A stretch of DNA of 64,000 bases from Firm-04 sp946413695 (GTDB taxonomy: Bacteria; Bacillota; Clostridia; Oscillospirales; Ruminococcaceae), in contig CAMKLV010000003.1 in assembly GCA_946413695.1 (NCBI GenBank), forward strand, positions 1-64,000. The letters run 5' to 3'. The first letter of the stretch is position 1; each line of letters starts with the position of its first letter. The translations under genes and the position numbers were made by a program. The notes below the pieces were generated by a model. It saw only the letters and a program-made list of their open reading frames with translations. It made no database searches and was not told the origin of the DNA. Below, piece after piece: positions 41,747 to 50,170 of this stretch.

Positions 41747-44083
41747 ATGGTTCTTTGCAGTAACTGTAAAAAGCGCCCTGCCATTGTGTTTATTACCTCA
41801 ATGCACGGCTCGGAGAAACGGAACGAGGGCTTGTGCCTTGTCTGCGCGAAAAAGCTGAATATTCCGCAGGTTGCCGAGTATATGGAGCATATGGGCATCT
41901 CGGATGAGGATATTGAGCAGATGAGCGACCAGATGATGGATCTGCTCGACAACGAGGACGAAAACTTTGAGATGGGCGGTGCAAGCACCATGCCCGGATT
42001 CATCCAGCGGCTGTTTACCGATCATCCTGTGACGGATACGGAGAAGGAGCAGCCGAAGGAGAAGGACGATGAGCCGAAAAAGCCTGAAAAGGCAAGCGAC
42101 CTGTTCGGCAGATTCGGCGGCGACAAAACCGGCAAGGGCGAGGAACGCAAATCCAGAAAGAAGGAGCGCAAAAAGGAACTCAAATATCTGGACAGCTATT
42201 GCACAAACCTCAGCAAGCGCGCTGAGGAGGGCAAAATGGACGGCGTCATCGGCAGAGATACCGAGATCGCGCGCGTTATCCAGATTCTCTCACGCCGCCA
42301 GAAGAACAATCCCTGCCTGATCGGTGAACCGGGCGTCGGCAAGACGGCGGTCGCTGAGGGCATTGCACTGCGCATTGCATCCGGCGATGTGCCCTTCCAC
42401 CTCAAGGATAAAAAGATTTATCTGCTCGACATGACCGCACTGGTCGCAGGCACGCAGTTCCGCGGACAGTTCGAGAGCAGAGTCAAGGGACTTGTCGAGG
42501 AGGTCAAGGAGCAGGGGAATATTATCCTGTTCATCGACGAGGTGCACAGCCTTGTCGGCGCAGGTGACTCCGAGGGTTCGATGAACGCTGCGAATATCCT
42601 GAAGCCGGCGCTCTCCAGAGGCGAGGTGCAGGTCATCGGTGCAACCACGTTCACCGAGTACCGCAAGTATATCGAGAAGGACGGCGCACTCGAACGCCGC
42701 TTCCAGCCCGTCAAGGTCGATGAACCGACCATTGAGGATACAGTCGAAATCCTCAAGGGCGTTGCAAAATATTACGAGGAATTCCACCGCGTACACATCG
42801 CACCGGCGATGCTGCGGCTCTGCGCCGTGCTCTCCGAGCGCTATATCACAGACCGTTTCCTGCCGGATAAGGCAATCGACCTGCTCGATGAAAGCTGTGC
42901 CTATGTCAGCATCCGCCACCCGGAGCTGACCGAGATTGACCGCCTGACCACAGAGATCGCGGAAAAGCAGGAGCAGATCGACGAGATCGAGGGCGACCAG
43001 AATCCCGATTATCAGAAGCTCGCCGAGTATAAGGGCGAGATGATCCACCTGAAAGCGCGCTTTGATGAGCTGACCGAGCATCCGGTCGAGGTCAACGTCG
43101 AGGCGGGCGATCTTGCGCATGTCATTGAGATCTGGACCGGCATTCCGGCAAACAAAATCGAGGAGACCGAATACGCCAAGCTGCGCGACCTTGAAGCGCA
43201 TCTCAAGGAGCATATCATCGGTCAGGATGAGGCGATTGCGGCGCTCGCTAAGGCGATCAAGCGCAGCCGCGTGCAGATGTCCGCACGCCGCAGACCGGCT
43301 TCGTTTATCTTTGTCGGCCCGACCGGTGTCGGTAAGACGGAGCTTGTCAAGGTGCTCTCGAATGAGATGTTCGATTCGACCGATCCGCTGATCCGGCTCG
43401 ATATGACCGAGTATATGGAAAAGCACGCTGTTTCGCGCATGATCGGTTCGCCTCCGGGCTATGTCGGCTACGATGAGGCAGGTCAGCTGACCGAAAAAGT
43501 GCGCCGCAGACCGTATTCCGTCATCCTCTTTGACGAGATCGAAAAGGCGCATCCGGATGTTATGAACCTGCTGCTGCAGATTCTCGACGAGGGCAAAATC
43601 GACGATGCACAGGGCAGAACGGTCAACTTTGAGAACACCATTATCATCATGACCTCGAACGCGGGCAGCACGGATAAATCCACCGGTGTCGGCTTCAACC
43701 GCACCGAGGAGGAGATCTCGAAGGAGAAGGCGCTGAAGGGTCTCAAAGACTTCCTGCGTCCGGAATTCGTCGGCAGAATCGACGAGATCATTGTGTTCAA
43801 TCCGCTGACGGTTGAGGACTATATCCGCATTGCAGACCTCATGCTCAAGGAGACCGCTGCAGCACTTTCCGAGCGCGGCATCCTGCTGGACTGGGACGAT
43901 GCGGCACTCCGGATCGCTGCGGAGAAGTCGCACGGTCAGCGCTACGGTGCGCGTGATATCCGCCGCACGCTGCGTGATGAGATCGAGGATCCGATCGCCT
44001 CGCTGATTGTTGATTCCGATACGCCGCTGCACATGGTTCACATCCGCGGCACCGAGGAAGGCATCAAGCTGGAGTCGGAATAA
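41747..44083 (+). CDS. ClpC-type ATP-dependent protease ATPase with N-terminal zinc finger
   Basis: A 778-residue Hsp100 unfoldase. Residues 1-35 form a four-Cys zinc finger (Cys4, 7, 30, 33) like that of the adaptor McsA, in place of the usual double Clp-N domain. An acidic linker (about 35-135) leads to AAA1 (Walker A GEPGVGKTAVAEG near 193, Walker B ILFIDEVHSL), a short middle coiled coil, and AAA2 (GPTGVGKTELVK near 524). The tripeptide VGF in the expected loop near 648 is the ClpP-docking signal, so it should feed ClpP. The finger may recognise arginine-phosphorylated or other marked proteins, as McsA does; that is inference. A terminator follows. Confidence 0.88.
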   Translation: MVLCSNCKKRPAIVFITSMHGSEKRNEGLCLVCAKKLNIPQVAEYMEHMGISDEDIEQMSDQMMDLLDNEDENFEMGGASTMPGFIQRLFTDHPVTDTEKEQPKEKDDEPKKPEKASDLFGRFGGDKTGKGEERKSRKKERKKELKYLDSYCTNLSKRAEEGKMDGVIGRDTEIARVIQILSRRQKNNPCLIGEPGVGKTAVAEGIALRIASGDVPFHLKDKKIYLLDMTALVAGTQFRGQFESRVKGLVEEVKEQGNIILFIDEVHSLVGAGDSEGSMNAANILKPALSRGEVQVIGATTFTEYRKYIEKDGALERRFQPVKVDEPTIEDTVEILKGVAKYYEEFHRVHIAPAMLRLCAVLSERYITDRFLPDKAIDLLDESCAYVSIRHPELTEIDRLTTEIAEKQEQIDEIEGDQNPDYQKLAEYKGEMIHLKARFDELTEHPVEVNVEAGDLAHVIEIWTGIPANKIEETEYAKLRDLEAHLKEHIIGQDEAIAALAKAIKRSRVQMSARRRPASFIFVGPTGVGKTELVKVLSNEMFDSTDPLIRLDMTEYMEKHAVSRMIGSPPGYVGYDEAGQLTEKVRRRPYSVILFDEIEKAHPDVMNLLLQILDEGKIDDAQGRTVNFENTIIIMTSNAGSTDKSTGVGFNRTEEEISKEKALKGLKDFLRPEFVGRIDEIIVFNPLTVEDYIRIADLMLKETAAALSERGILLDWDDAALRIAAEKSHGQRYGARDIRRTLRDEIEDPIASLIVDSDTPLHMVHIRGTEEGIKLESE

Positions 44084-44109
44084 GCGCCGCTCCCTTTATC
44101 CCGAGATAA

Positions 44110-44156
44110 AAAAGCCGCTCTGGTTTGCGTGATGCAGACCGGAGCGGCTTTTCTTG
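44110..44156 (+). terminator. Rho-independent terminator of the ClpC-type gene
   Basis: A 15-bp stem (AAAAGCCGCTCTGGT / ACCGGAGCGGCTTTT, one mismatch) with a 13-nt loop and a T-rich end. Confidence 0.88.
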
Positions 44157-44197
44157 ATCGCGTGGATTGTCATTGTTCCTGCAACAGAACAGAAGGC

Positions 44198-44227
44198 AAA
44201 AAAAACGGGATGGCGTTGCGGCCATCC
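44198..44227 (-). terminator. Rho-independent terminator of the candidate small RNA
   Basis: On the minus strand a 7-bp G/C-rich stem (GGATGGC / GCCATCC) with a 6-nt loop and CG, then eight T. It belongs to the short transcript that begins near 44316. Confidence 0.85.
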
Positions 44228-44316
44228 TGTATGAAGGAAAGAGGTTACCATAAGCAAATCCGAGCGGCAGTGAACCAAATTCACTGTTGTTCCACTCCAA
44301 TTTGTTGGTGAAAACT
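44198..44316 (-). ncRNA. Candidate small RNA of about 119 nt
   Basis: A free-standing minus-strand unit: consensus promoter at 44323-44351, no credible open reading frame, and a strong terminator at 44198-44227. Inside are a hairpin (AGTGAA..TTCACT, 44268-44284) and an unpaired pyrimidine tract, AACCTCTTTCCTTC, about 44234-44247, which is complementary to Shine-Dalgarno sequences. That is the design of several Firmicutes base-pairing small RNAs that block translation with a C/U-rich loop. No known RNA family was recognised. Confidence 0.6.
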
Positions 44317-44322
44317 ATATAT

Positions 44323-44351
44323 AGTATACATGTTTTACAAGGATTTGTCAA
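44323..44351 (-). promoter_or_regulatory. Consensus promoter of the candidate small RNA
   Basis: Minus-strand TTGACA (44346-44351), exactly 17 bp, TATACT (44323-44328); transcription predicted to begin near 44316. Confidence 0.85.
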
Positions 44352-44356
44352 TCAGT

Positions 44357-44700
44357 TCACTTCATTTTCGGCGGTTTTGATAACATTTAAAGCGTATAGA
44401 GTGGATTTAAGCACAATTCGCCAAATGTTTCGGGCACATCTTGCGGAGTTAGCAATATTGTCCATGCGATTTTTCGCCTAGATCCTTATTCGCGGAGACA
44501 ATGCATCAGATTGTGTGCGCGTTTGAACAGTTTGACGGGGATTGACCGAGAGCGGGTTGCAGTTGTAGCACAGAGAAATACAGTTTGTCCGGTTTTTAAC
44601 GATGTTCATTATATGTTCATATATTATGATGTGACAATATGACAGTTCATCTGCGGAAATCAGGACAAATCCGCATAAAACCGGCAATATTTCTGATTCA
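44357..44700. other. Long non-coding stretch upstream of gdhA
   Basis: About 340 AT-richer bases with no gene recognised on either strand. It is notably lower in GC than its surroundings. Apart from the small-RNA promoter at its left edge and possible gdhA promoters at its right edge (TATAAT at 44708 and 44743), nothing was identified. Confidence 0.5.
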
Positions 44701-44742
44701 GATAGGATATAATAAAACATTTCCAAACTATGCAAAATAGAG

Positions 44743-44748
44743 TATAAT
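44743..44748 (+). promoter_or_regulatory. gdhA: Likely -10 element of gdhA
   Basis: TATAAT at 44743-44748, about 54 nt ahead of the gdhA ATG; the -35 (TTTCCA at 44720) is poor, so an activator may be needed. A second TATAAT is at 44708. Confidence 0.5.
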
Positions 44749-44801
44749 TAGGGGGTGGACTTACGAACGTCCCTGAACTTTTTTGTAAGGAGATTTGTGT
44801 T

Positions 44802-46157
44802 ATGGAACTGAAGAATGCTTACCTCAAATCCGTCTACGAGCAGGTTGAAAAGCGCAACCCGAACGAGCCGGAATTCCTCCAGACTGTCGCTGAAGTGCTC
44901 AGCACCCTCGAGCCTGTTGTCGAGAAGAGACCTGACCTCGTTGAGGCTGGTGTCATCGAGAGAATGGTCGAGCCGGAGCGCCAGATCATCTTCCGTGTGC
45001 CGTGGATCGACGACAACGGCAAGCAGCAGGTCAACCGCGGTTTCCGTGTCCAGTTCAACTCTGCAATCGGACCGTACAAGGGCGGCCTCCGCTTTGCTAA
45101 GAACGTTTACATCGGCATCATCAAGTTCCTCGGCTTCGAGCAGACCTTTAAGAACTCCCTGACCTCCCTCCCGATGGGCGGCGGCAAGGGCGGTTCCGAC
45201 TTCGATCCGCAGGGCAAGTCTGATGCAGAGGTTATGCGTTTCTGCCAGAGCTTCATGACTGAGCTTTATCGTCACATCGGCCCGAACCTCGACGTTCCGG
45301 CTGGTGATATCGGTGTCGGCGGCCGTGAGATCGGCTACCTGTTCGGCCAGTATAAGAGACTCCAGAACGAGTTTACCGGCGTTCTGACCGGTAAGGGCAT
45401 CCCCTACGGCGGTTCTCTGATCCGTCCGGAGGCAACCGGTTACGGCGCTGTCTACTATGTACAGAACATGCTTGACTACTTCAAGGATGAGATCAAGGGC
45501 AAGACCTTTGCAGTTTCCGGCTTCGGCAATGTTGCATGGGGTACCATCAAGAAGGTCAACGAGCTCGGCGGTAAGGTTGTTACCATTTCCGGTCCGGACG
45601 GCTACATCTATGATCCGGACGGCATTTCCACCGATGAGAAGGTTGACTACCTGCTCGAGATGAGAGCATCCTGCCGCAACCGCGCTGAGGACTATGCTGA
45701 CAAGTTCCCGTCTGCAAAGTTCTTCAAGGGCGAGAAGCCGTGGGGCGTCAAGGCTGACATTCTGATGCCGTGCGCAACCCAGAACGAGGTTGGCGTTGAG
45801 GAAGCAAAGAAGATCATCGCAAACGGTGTCAAGTACTACGTTGAGGTCGCAAACATGCCGACCACCAACGAGGCAATCGCTCTGCTGAAAGAAGCAGGCA
45901 TTGTTGTTGCTCCGTCCAAGGCTGTTAACGCCGGCGGTGTTGCTGTTTCCGGTCTCGAAATGTCCCAGAACAGCGAGCGTCTCAGCTGGACTGCTGAAGA
46001 AGTCGATGCAAAGCTGAAGGGCATCATGGCTAACATCTTCAAGGCAAGCATCAATGCTGCAAACGAGTACGGTCTCGGTGATGACCTCGTTGCAGGTGCG
46101 AACATCGCAGGCTTCCTGAAGGTTGCTGAGGCAATGAAGGCACAGGGCTGTGTCTGA
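44802..46157 (+). CDS. gdhA: NADP-type glutamate dehydrogenase
   Basis: A 451-residue hexameric enzyme that makes glutamate from 2-oxoglutarate and ammonium. Key blocks: GFRVQFNSAIGPYKGGLRF, the catalytic lysine region LPMGGGKGGSDFDP, DVPAGDIGVGGREIGYLFG, and the nucleotide-binding fold VSGFGNVAWGTIKK. Length and pattern match the short NADP-dependent biosynthetic class (S50-I). Codon choice differs from neighbours (strong use of CTC, ATC, AAG, GGC, GTT, GCT), as in highly expressed genes. AAGGAGATTTG precedes the ATG, and a strong bidirectional terminator follows. Confidence 0.96.
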   Translation: MELKNAYLKSVYEQVEKRNPNEPEFLQTVAEVLSTLEPVVEKRPDLVEAGVIERMVEPERQIIFRVPWIDDNGKQQVNRGFRVQFNSAIGPYKGGLRFAKNVYIGIIKFLGFEQTFKNSLTSLPMGGGKGGSDFDPQGKSDAEVMRFCQSFMTELYRHIGPNLDVPAGDIGVGGREIGYLFGQYKRLQNEFTGVLTGKGIPYGGSLIRPEATGYGAVYYVQNMLDYFKDEIKGKTFAVSGFGNVAWGTIKKVNELGGKVVTISGPDGYIYDPDGISTDEKVDYLLEMRASCRNRAEDYADKFPSAKFFKGEKPWGVKADILMPCATQNEVGVEEAKKIIANGVKYYVEVANMPTTNEAIALLKEAGIVVAPSKAVNAGGVAVSGLEMSQNSERLSWTAEEVDAKLKGIMANIFKASINAANEYGLGDDLVAGANIAGFLKVAEAMKAQGCV

Positions 46158-46177
46158 TTCAGTTCTATTGTGAATAC

Positions 46178-46217
46178 AAAAAGCAGATGCGGGAGAAATC
46201 CTGCATCTGCTTTTTTG
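46178..46217. terminator. Bidirectional terminator after gdhA
   Basis: Stem AAAAAGCAGATGCGGG / CCTGCATCTGCTTTTTT with a short loop; a T-run on the plus strand and an A-run ahead of the stem, which becomes a T-run on the minus strand. It can end both gdhA and the facing ABC-transporter operon. Confidence 0.88.
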
Positions 46218-46282
46218 TTTCTATCATGTATCGAGCTGCGCCAGAAAACCGAGGATGATGTTTTGCGCTGCCTTTTGGGTGT

Positions 46283-47152
46283 TTATGCGGGCTCCTTTCC
46301 GGAGGAGCGTGCCTTTTTCTTCATCAGCAGCGGAATAAACAGCAGATACAGCAGCATCGGCGCAAACAGGAGCAGCGTTGTGCGGAGCGGTATATCGTGA
46401 TTGCCTGCATTCATCTGAACGAATATCAGCATGATGAGCGATGCGCCGTTGTTCGTTGCGGAATGTGCAATGGATGCCGGATAGATCGAGCCTGTTTTCA
46501 GCGTCAGCCAATGGAAGAAGATTCCCAGAATCACACAGATCCCGCACATCAGCAGGATGCCGACATACGGGAAGCCGGGGTAATCCGTGCCGAAATTATG
46601 TCCCTTGACAGTCAGCGGCGCGTGCCACAGTCCCCAGATGATGCCGCCTGCAATGATTGCCAGCGGTCTGCTCCATGCAGATTCAAGCTTCGGATACAGA
46701 TAACCGCGCCAGCCATACTCCTCGCCGAAGGTATTGAACGCCAGAACGAGCGAGTTCCACAATGCCTGCATGATGACAGAAGCCGTCATCATGCCCGAAA
46801 GCGCTGCATTTTCATCAATATGCAGACTGCGCGCAAGAACCACACGCAGCAGCCCGACCGCAAGCGGCAGCAGCACTGCAAGCACGTAATATTTCAGATT
46901 GCCTTTCAGCTTCAGCCGGAGCAGATCATCCGCAATGCCTTCCTTTGTGATCAGTCTTGTCAGAAATGCTGCGATTGCCGGTGCGCCGCCTGTCAAAAGC
47001 CGAACCCATAAAAACGGATATTGCTTTTCACCCGCGAACCAGTCGAAAAAGTCAAAGCGGCTGTTTGTGATGATCCACGGAATCCACGCAACCGAAAAGG
47101 AAAGGAGCAGATAGATCACAATCCGTTTGATGTCTGCGGAACGGTTATTCAT
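46283..47152 (-). CDS. CPBP family intramembrane glutamic protease
   Basis: A 289-residue protein with about eight membrane helices. The CPBP (Abi/Rce1-like) signature is complete: FGEEYGWRGYLYPKL with the catalytic Glu-Glu and Arg, and IIWGLWHAPLTVKG with the His, then SIAHSATNNGASL. Members cleave membrane or prenylated peptides and often act in bacteriocin or peptide maturation or immunity. It is the last gene of the GntR/ABC operon and overlaps the upstream permease by 8 nt, so a link to export or self-protection against a peptide is plausible. Confidence 0.88.
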   Translation of the reverse strand: MNNRSADIKRIVIYLLLSFSVAWIPWIITNSRFDFFDWFAGEKQYPFLWVRLLTGGAPAIAAFLTRLITKEGIADDLLRLKLKGNLKYYVLAVLLPLAVGLLRVVLARSLHIDENAALSGMMTASVIMQALWNSLVLAFNTFGEEYGWRGYLYPKLESAWSRPLAIIAGGIIWGLWHAPLTVKGHNFGTDYPGFPYVGILLMCGICVILGIFFHWLTLKTGSIYPASIAHSATNNGASLIMLIFVQMNAGNHDIPLRTTLLLFAPMLLYLLFIPLLMKKKARSSGKEPA

Positions 47153-47915
47153 AATGCGCCACCCCTTTCAGCCAGAGTTTGCACGAAATGCGGTAGGAAA
47201 TCACATAGGCAGCGATTGCCGCCAGCGGAAACGCCGATAGGATGAACAGGGCTTCTTCCTCTAATTCGCCGTTCATCAGACGGCTGCACCAATCCCAGAT
47301 TGCCCCGATGATTTTGTCAAAGACCGGCACATACAGGAGTGTAACTATGCCCGCAACGGCTGCAAGGATAAAGAACAGCAGGAGGACATATTTGCCGTAT
47401 TTTGTGCCGAACCGCACAATGAACGGGAAATCAAAGCTGCGCAGAAACATCTGCACAAAGAACATCAGGATCAGCAGCGTCTGCAGCTGCGGCGTCATTT
47501 TTCCCGTGGCGCAATGGACGATCCGGCAAAAAAAGCTGTCCGTAAATAATGCGGATACAAAAAACAGCGCACATGCCATAAACACCACGACATATTTACC
47601 GTAGATCTGACGCGCGGTGCCGTCCGGAACGGCAGCCATCATCACGCTCTTTCGCTTTGATTCATCCTGCGAGAACACCCCTGCAGCCAGCAGCCGCATC
47701 CCGAAATATGCAGCCAGCAGAACCACCGGCACAATCCGGAATAACACACCGTCTGCAAGAAATCCAGAGAAAAAGTCCGTCCATGTAAATCCGGCTCCGG
47801 CTTTCATGATCAGTCCCATCAGAACGGCAGCGGCATATACCAGCGGCGGCAGGAAAAGTCCGCAGAGCAGAAAAAAGCGATTCTGGACCAGTTCTTTGTA
47901 TACGGTTCCCAGCAT
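47145..47915 (-). CDS. ABC-2 type exporter permease (second)
   Basis: A 256-residue membrane protein with about six helices (LLCGLFLPPLVYAAAVLMGL; IVPVVLLAAYFGMRLLAAGV; YVVVFMACALFFVSALF; LLLFFILAAVAGIVTLLY). FSQDESKRKSVMMAAVPDGTARQIYGKY is the loop pattern of lantibiotic/PSM-type ABC-2 permeases. It pairs with the permease upstream and the ATPase at 48697. Confidence 0.75.
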   Translation of the reverse strand: MLGTVYKELVQNRFFLLCGLFLPPLVYAAAVLMGLIMKAGAGFTWTDFFSGFLADGVLFRIVPVVLLAAYFGMRLLAAGVFSQDESKRKSVMMAAVPDGTARQIYGKYVVVFMACALFFVSALFTDSFFCRIVHCATGKMTPQLQTLLILMFFVQMFLRSFDFPFIVRFGTKYGKYVLLLFFILAAVAGIVTLLYVPVFDKIIGAIWDWCSRLMNGELEEEALFILSAFPLAAIAAYVISYRISCKLWLKGVAHYE

Positions 47916-47929
47916 GCGTCATGACCTCC

Positions 47930-48697
47930 TTATGCGCGCTTTGGACCGGCATAATTCCGCTTTACGATCACATAGATCAGCACAAGCAGTCCGATGAAAA
48001 CGGGGATGATAAACGGCAGCACCGCGCCCCTGAATGCGGTATATTTTTCGAGCAGCGGTTTCATTGCTGTAATGGAATCAGCATCCGGACCGGCATTTTT
48101 CATTGTTCTTGCAAGCAGCAGACCTACGACGGCACCGCAGCCGGCAAATGCAACCGGTATCCGGTTTTGCTGTTTTTTATAGGCAATCGGATCCTTTGCT
48201 TTGCCCAGAAAGAACTCTATAAAGCAAACGGGGATCAGCGCAAGACAGATTAAAAGACCGATGTCGGCAATCATCCCGGTGGAAAGTGTTTTGCCGAAGG
48301 CTGCCGAAACCAGCACGCTGAGCACAGTAACAATCAGAAATGCCGCAGCGGTTCTGACAAGCAGAAACAGAACATGTGCAAGTGCACGCAGCTTTGTCTC
48401 TGCGGGGAGCGTCATGGAATAGCGCGCCCAGTTTGACTTGATATCGCTTTCATATGCATCCGCACAGGTTTCGACAACAGGAATCAGAAAGAACATCATA
48501 AGATATGCCTCAAGATGACCGCCAGTTTTCGTAAACAAATCGTGCAGCTTCTCATTTCCGTCAAAAGCGCCGTTCCGAAAGCTGAATCCGATGATCAGGA
48601 ACACCGCCGCCATGCCTGCTGTAACTGCCAGTGCAAGGAGCAGCTTTTTTCTCATGAGAACAAACTCCCGATAAACCAGTGACATGATCTTTTTCAT
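47930..48697 (-). CDS. ABC-2 type exporter permease (first)
   Basis: A 255-residue membrane protein with about six helices and the loop DIKSNWARYSMTLPAETKLRALAH, matching the PmtB/PmtD-like permease group. The start at 48697 overlaps the stop of the ATPase gene by one base (TAATG), so the two are coupled. A longer start at 48706 would overlap further and has no RBS of its own. Confidence 0.78.
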   Translation of the reverse strand: MKKIMSLVYREFVLMRKKLLLALAVTAGMAAVFLIIGFSFRNGAFDGNEKLHDLFTKTGGHLEAYLMMFFLIPVVETCADAYESDIKSNWARYSMTLPAETKLRALAHVLFLLVRTAAAFLIVTVLSVLVSAAFGKTLSTGMIADIGLLICLALIPVCFIEFFLGKAKDPIAYKKQQNRIPVAFAGCGAVVGLLLARTMKNAGPDADSITAMKPLLEKYTAFRGAVLPFIIPVFIGLLVLIYVIVKRNYAGPKRA

Positions 48698-49575
48698 TAT
48701 GACCACTCCTTCTTTCCTGCATTGACGTAAAACTGCATGATCTCCTCAAGCGTTGTCTTTTCGATGATTGCACCGGAGTATTTTGCCGCTGCGGCAGCGC
48801 GGTTCGCTGTGAGGAGCTCCGCGCCGAAGTCATTGACGCGCGCACTGATATAATCCGCCGGTGAAAATTCCGGATATTCCTCCCGCGTGCATTTGATGAC
48901 ACCGTGATTATCGAGAATCTCATCCTTGTAGCCGGTCAGAAGAATCTTTCCGTTGTCGATAAACACGATGCAGTCCGCGATTTTCTCAAGGTCGCTCGTG
49001 ATATGCGAGGACATGAGAATCGAGCGGCTGCCGTCCATGAGGTAATTCCGGAAAACGTCGAGAATCTCATTGCGGACAATGGGGTCAAGTCCCGTGGTGG
49101 CTTCATCCATGATGAGAAGCTCCGCATCGTGAGAAAGTGCAGCAGCGATCTGCAGCTTCATCTTCATGCCCTTTGAGAGCTCACCGACCTTTTTCTTGCG
49201 CGGCAGCTGAAAGATATCCAGATATTGAAAAAAGGTCTCCGGATTCCAGCTCCGGTAAAGACCGCGGAATACTCTTTCGAGCTGTACCGGTGTGAACACC
49301 TCGCCGAACGGGCATTCATCGAACACCACGCCCATGCGCTCCTTTGCTTCGGTTTCATTCCGGATATGATCGAGCCCCAGCAGCGTGATCTCGCCGGAAT
49401 CAACCGGGATGATATTCAGCATGGACTGAATGGTTGTTGTTTTGCCTGCGCCGTTCTGCCCGATGAATCCGACAATGCAGCCCTTCGGGACCGTAAAGCT
49501 GATGTTATCGAGTGTAAAGCCGTCATAGCGTTTGGTCACGCCCCTGATCTCAACCGCATTTTTGTAGTCACTCAT
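48697..49575 (-). CDS. ABC exporter ATP-binding protein
   Basis: A 292-residue ATPase: Walker A GFIGQNGAGKTTTIQSML, Q-loop MGVVFDECPFGE, signature LSKGMKMKLQIAAAL, Walker B LLIMDEATTGLDPIVRN. The variant signature (Ser-Lys-Gly-Met) and the GntR/YtrA plus two-permease setting match phenol-soluble-modulin-type or YtrB-type exporters, which send out peptides or antibiotics and protect against them. The start at 49575 lies inside the end of the regulator gene (8-nt overlap). Confidence 0.9.
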   Translation of the reverse strand: MSDYKNAVEIRGVTKRYDGFTLDNISFTVPKGCIVGFIGQNGAGKTTTIQSMLNIIPVDSGEITLLGLDHIRNETEAKERMGVVFDECPFGEVFTPVQLERVFRGLYRSWNPETFFQYLDIFQLPRKKKVGELSKGMKMKLQIAAALSHDAELLIMDEATTGLDPIVRNEILDVFRNYLMDGSRSILMSSHITSDLEKIADCIVFIDNGKILLTGYKDEILDNHGVIKCTREEYPEFSPADYISARVNDFGAELLTANRAAAAAKYSGAIIEKTTLEEIMQFYVNAGKKEWS

Positions 49576-49954
49576 TTTCGTTATCCTCCGAATACATAAG
49601 ATCAATCATTTCTTTCAGGTCCTCGGCAGTCAAGCCGCAGAGCCTGCCCTTTTTGCAGACCTGCGCGACAAGCTCCTCCGTCTGCCGGACGGTCTCCTCG
49701 CGCAGGAAATCGGTGTTCTGCGATTTGACAAAGCAGCCCTTTCCCAAAAAGTTTTCGATATAGCCTTCGCGTTCCAGTTCCTCATAAGCACGTTTGGTTG
49801 TGATGACGCTGATGCGGAGCTGCGATGCAAGCGCGCGCATCGACGGCAAAGCGTCCCCTGCCGTGAGCCTGCCTGCGATGATCTGAGCCTTCACCTGATC
49901 TATGATCTGCTTATAGATCGGATCATCTGTTTCGTTTCTCAAAATAATATCCAT
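49568..49954 (-). CDS. GntR family regulator, YtrA type
   Basis: A 128-residue repressor: DDPIYKQIIDQVKAQIIAGR, GDALPSMRALASQLRISVITTKRAYEELEREGYIE with the winged helix-turn-helix and FLGKGCFVKS wing. The short C-terminal part (about 75-128) is the YtrA dimer helix pair, not a ligand domain of the larger GntR classes. It leads the exporter operon and very probably represses it from the palindrome at 49974. An inducer is not evident. Confidence 0.92.
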   Translation of the reverse strand: MDIILRNETDDPIYKQIIDQVKAQIIAGRLTAGDALPSMRALASQLRISVITTKRAYEELEREGYIENFLGKGCFVKSQNTDFLREETVRQTEELVAQVCKKGRLCGLTAEDLKEMIDLMYSEDNENE

Positions 49955-49973
49955 AATAACCTCCGGAGCAAGT

Positions 49974-49985
49974 GTGTATATACAC
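49974..49985. promoter_or_regulatory. Likely GntR operator
   Basis: A perfect 12-bp palindrome GTGTATATACAC just downstream of the -10 element and about 20 bp before the regulator's start codon; a related half-site (AGTGTATATA, minus strand) lies between the -35 and -10. Both are placed to block transcription. Confidence 0.68.
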
Positions 49986-49992
49986 TATACAC

Positions 49993-50021
49993 AGTATAGC
50001 ACGATTATATACACTTGTCAA
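49993..50021 (-). promoter_or_regulatory. Promoter of the GntR/ABC exporter operon
   Basis: Minus-strand TTGACA (50016-50021), 17-bp spacer, TATACT (49993-49998), full consensus. Confidence 0.88.
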
Positions 50022-50061
50022 GTGTTTTTCAAAAAAATTTTTATCGCGCGGAATCCGGAAA

Positions 50062-50115
50062 CACGAAAAACGAAGAAGCCGCTCAGATTTACGCAATACG
50101 CAAACCTGAGCGGCT
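50062..50115 (-). terminator. Terminator of the polyamine operon
   Basis: A 10-bp stem (AGCCGCTCAG / CTGAGCGGCT) with a 19-nt loop, followed on the minus strand by TTCTTCGTTTTT. It lies about 55 bp after the aguA stop. Confidence 0.8.
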
Positions 50116-50170
50116 GTATTCTCATTACACATAAAAACGGGAATCTCTTTGGCAGGGGAATGCCCTCTGC

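Noticed and set aside
42290..44041. 583-codon minus-strand open frame opposite the ClpC-type gene
   Set aside because: Shadow of the plus-strand AAA+ coding sequence; no RBS or family match.
44096..44284. 62-codon minus-strand frame in the small-RNA region
   Set aside because: It reads through two terminator hairpins and has no family features; the non-coding RNA reading explains the promoter and terminator better.
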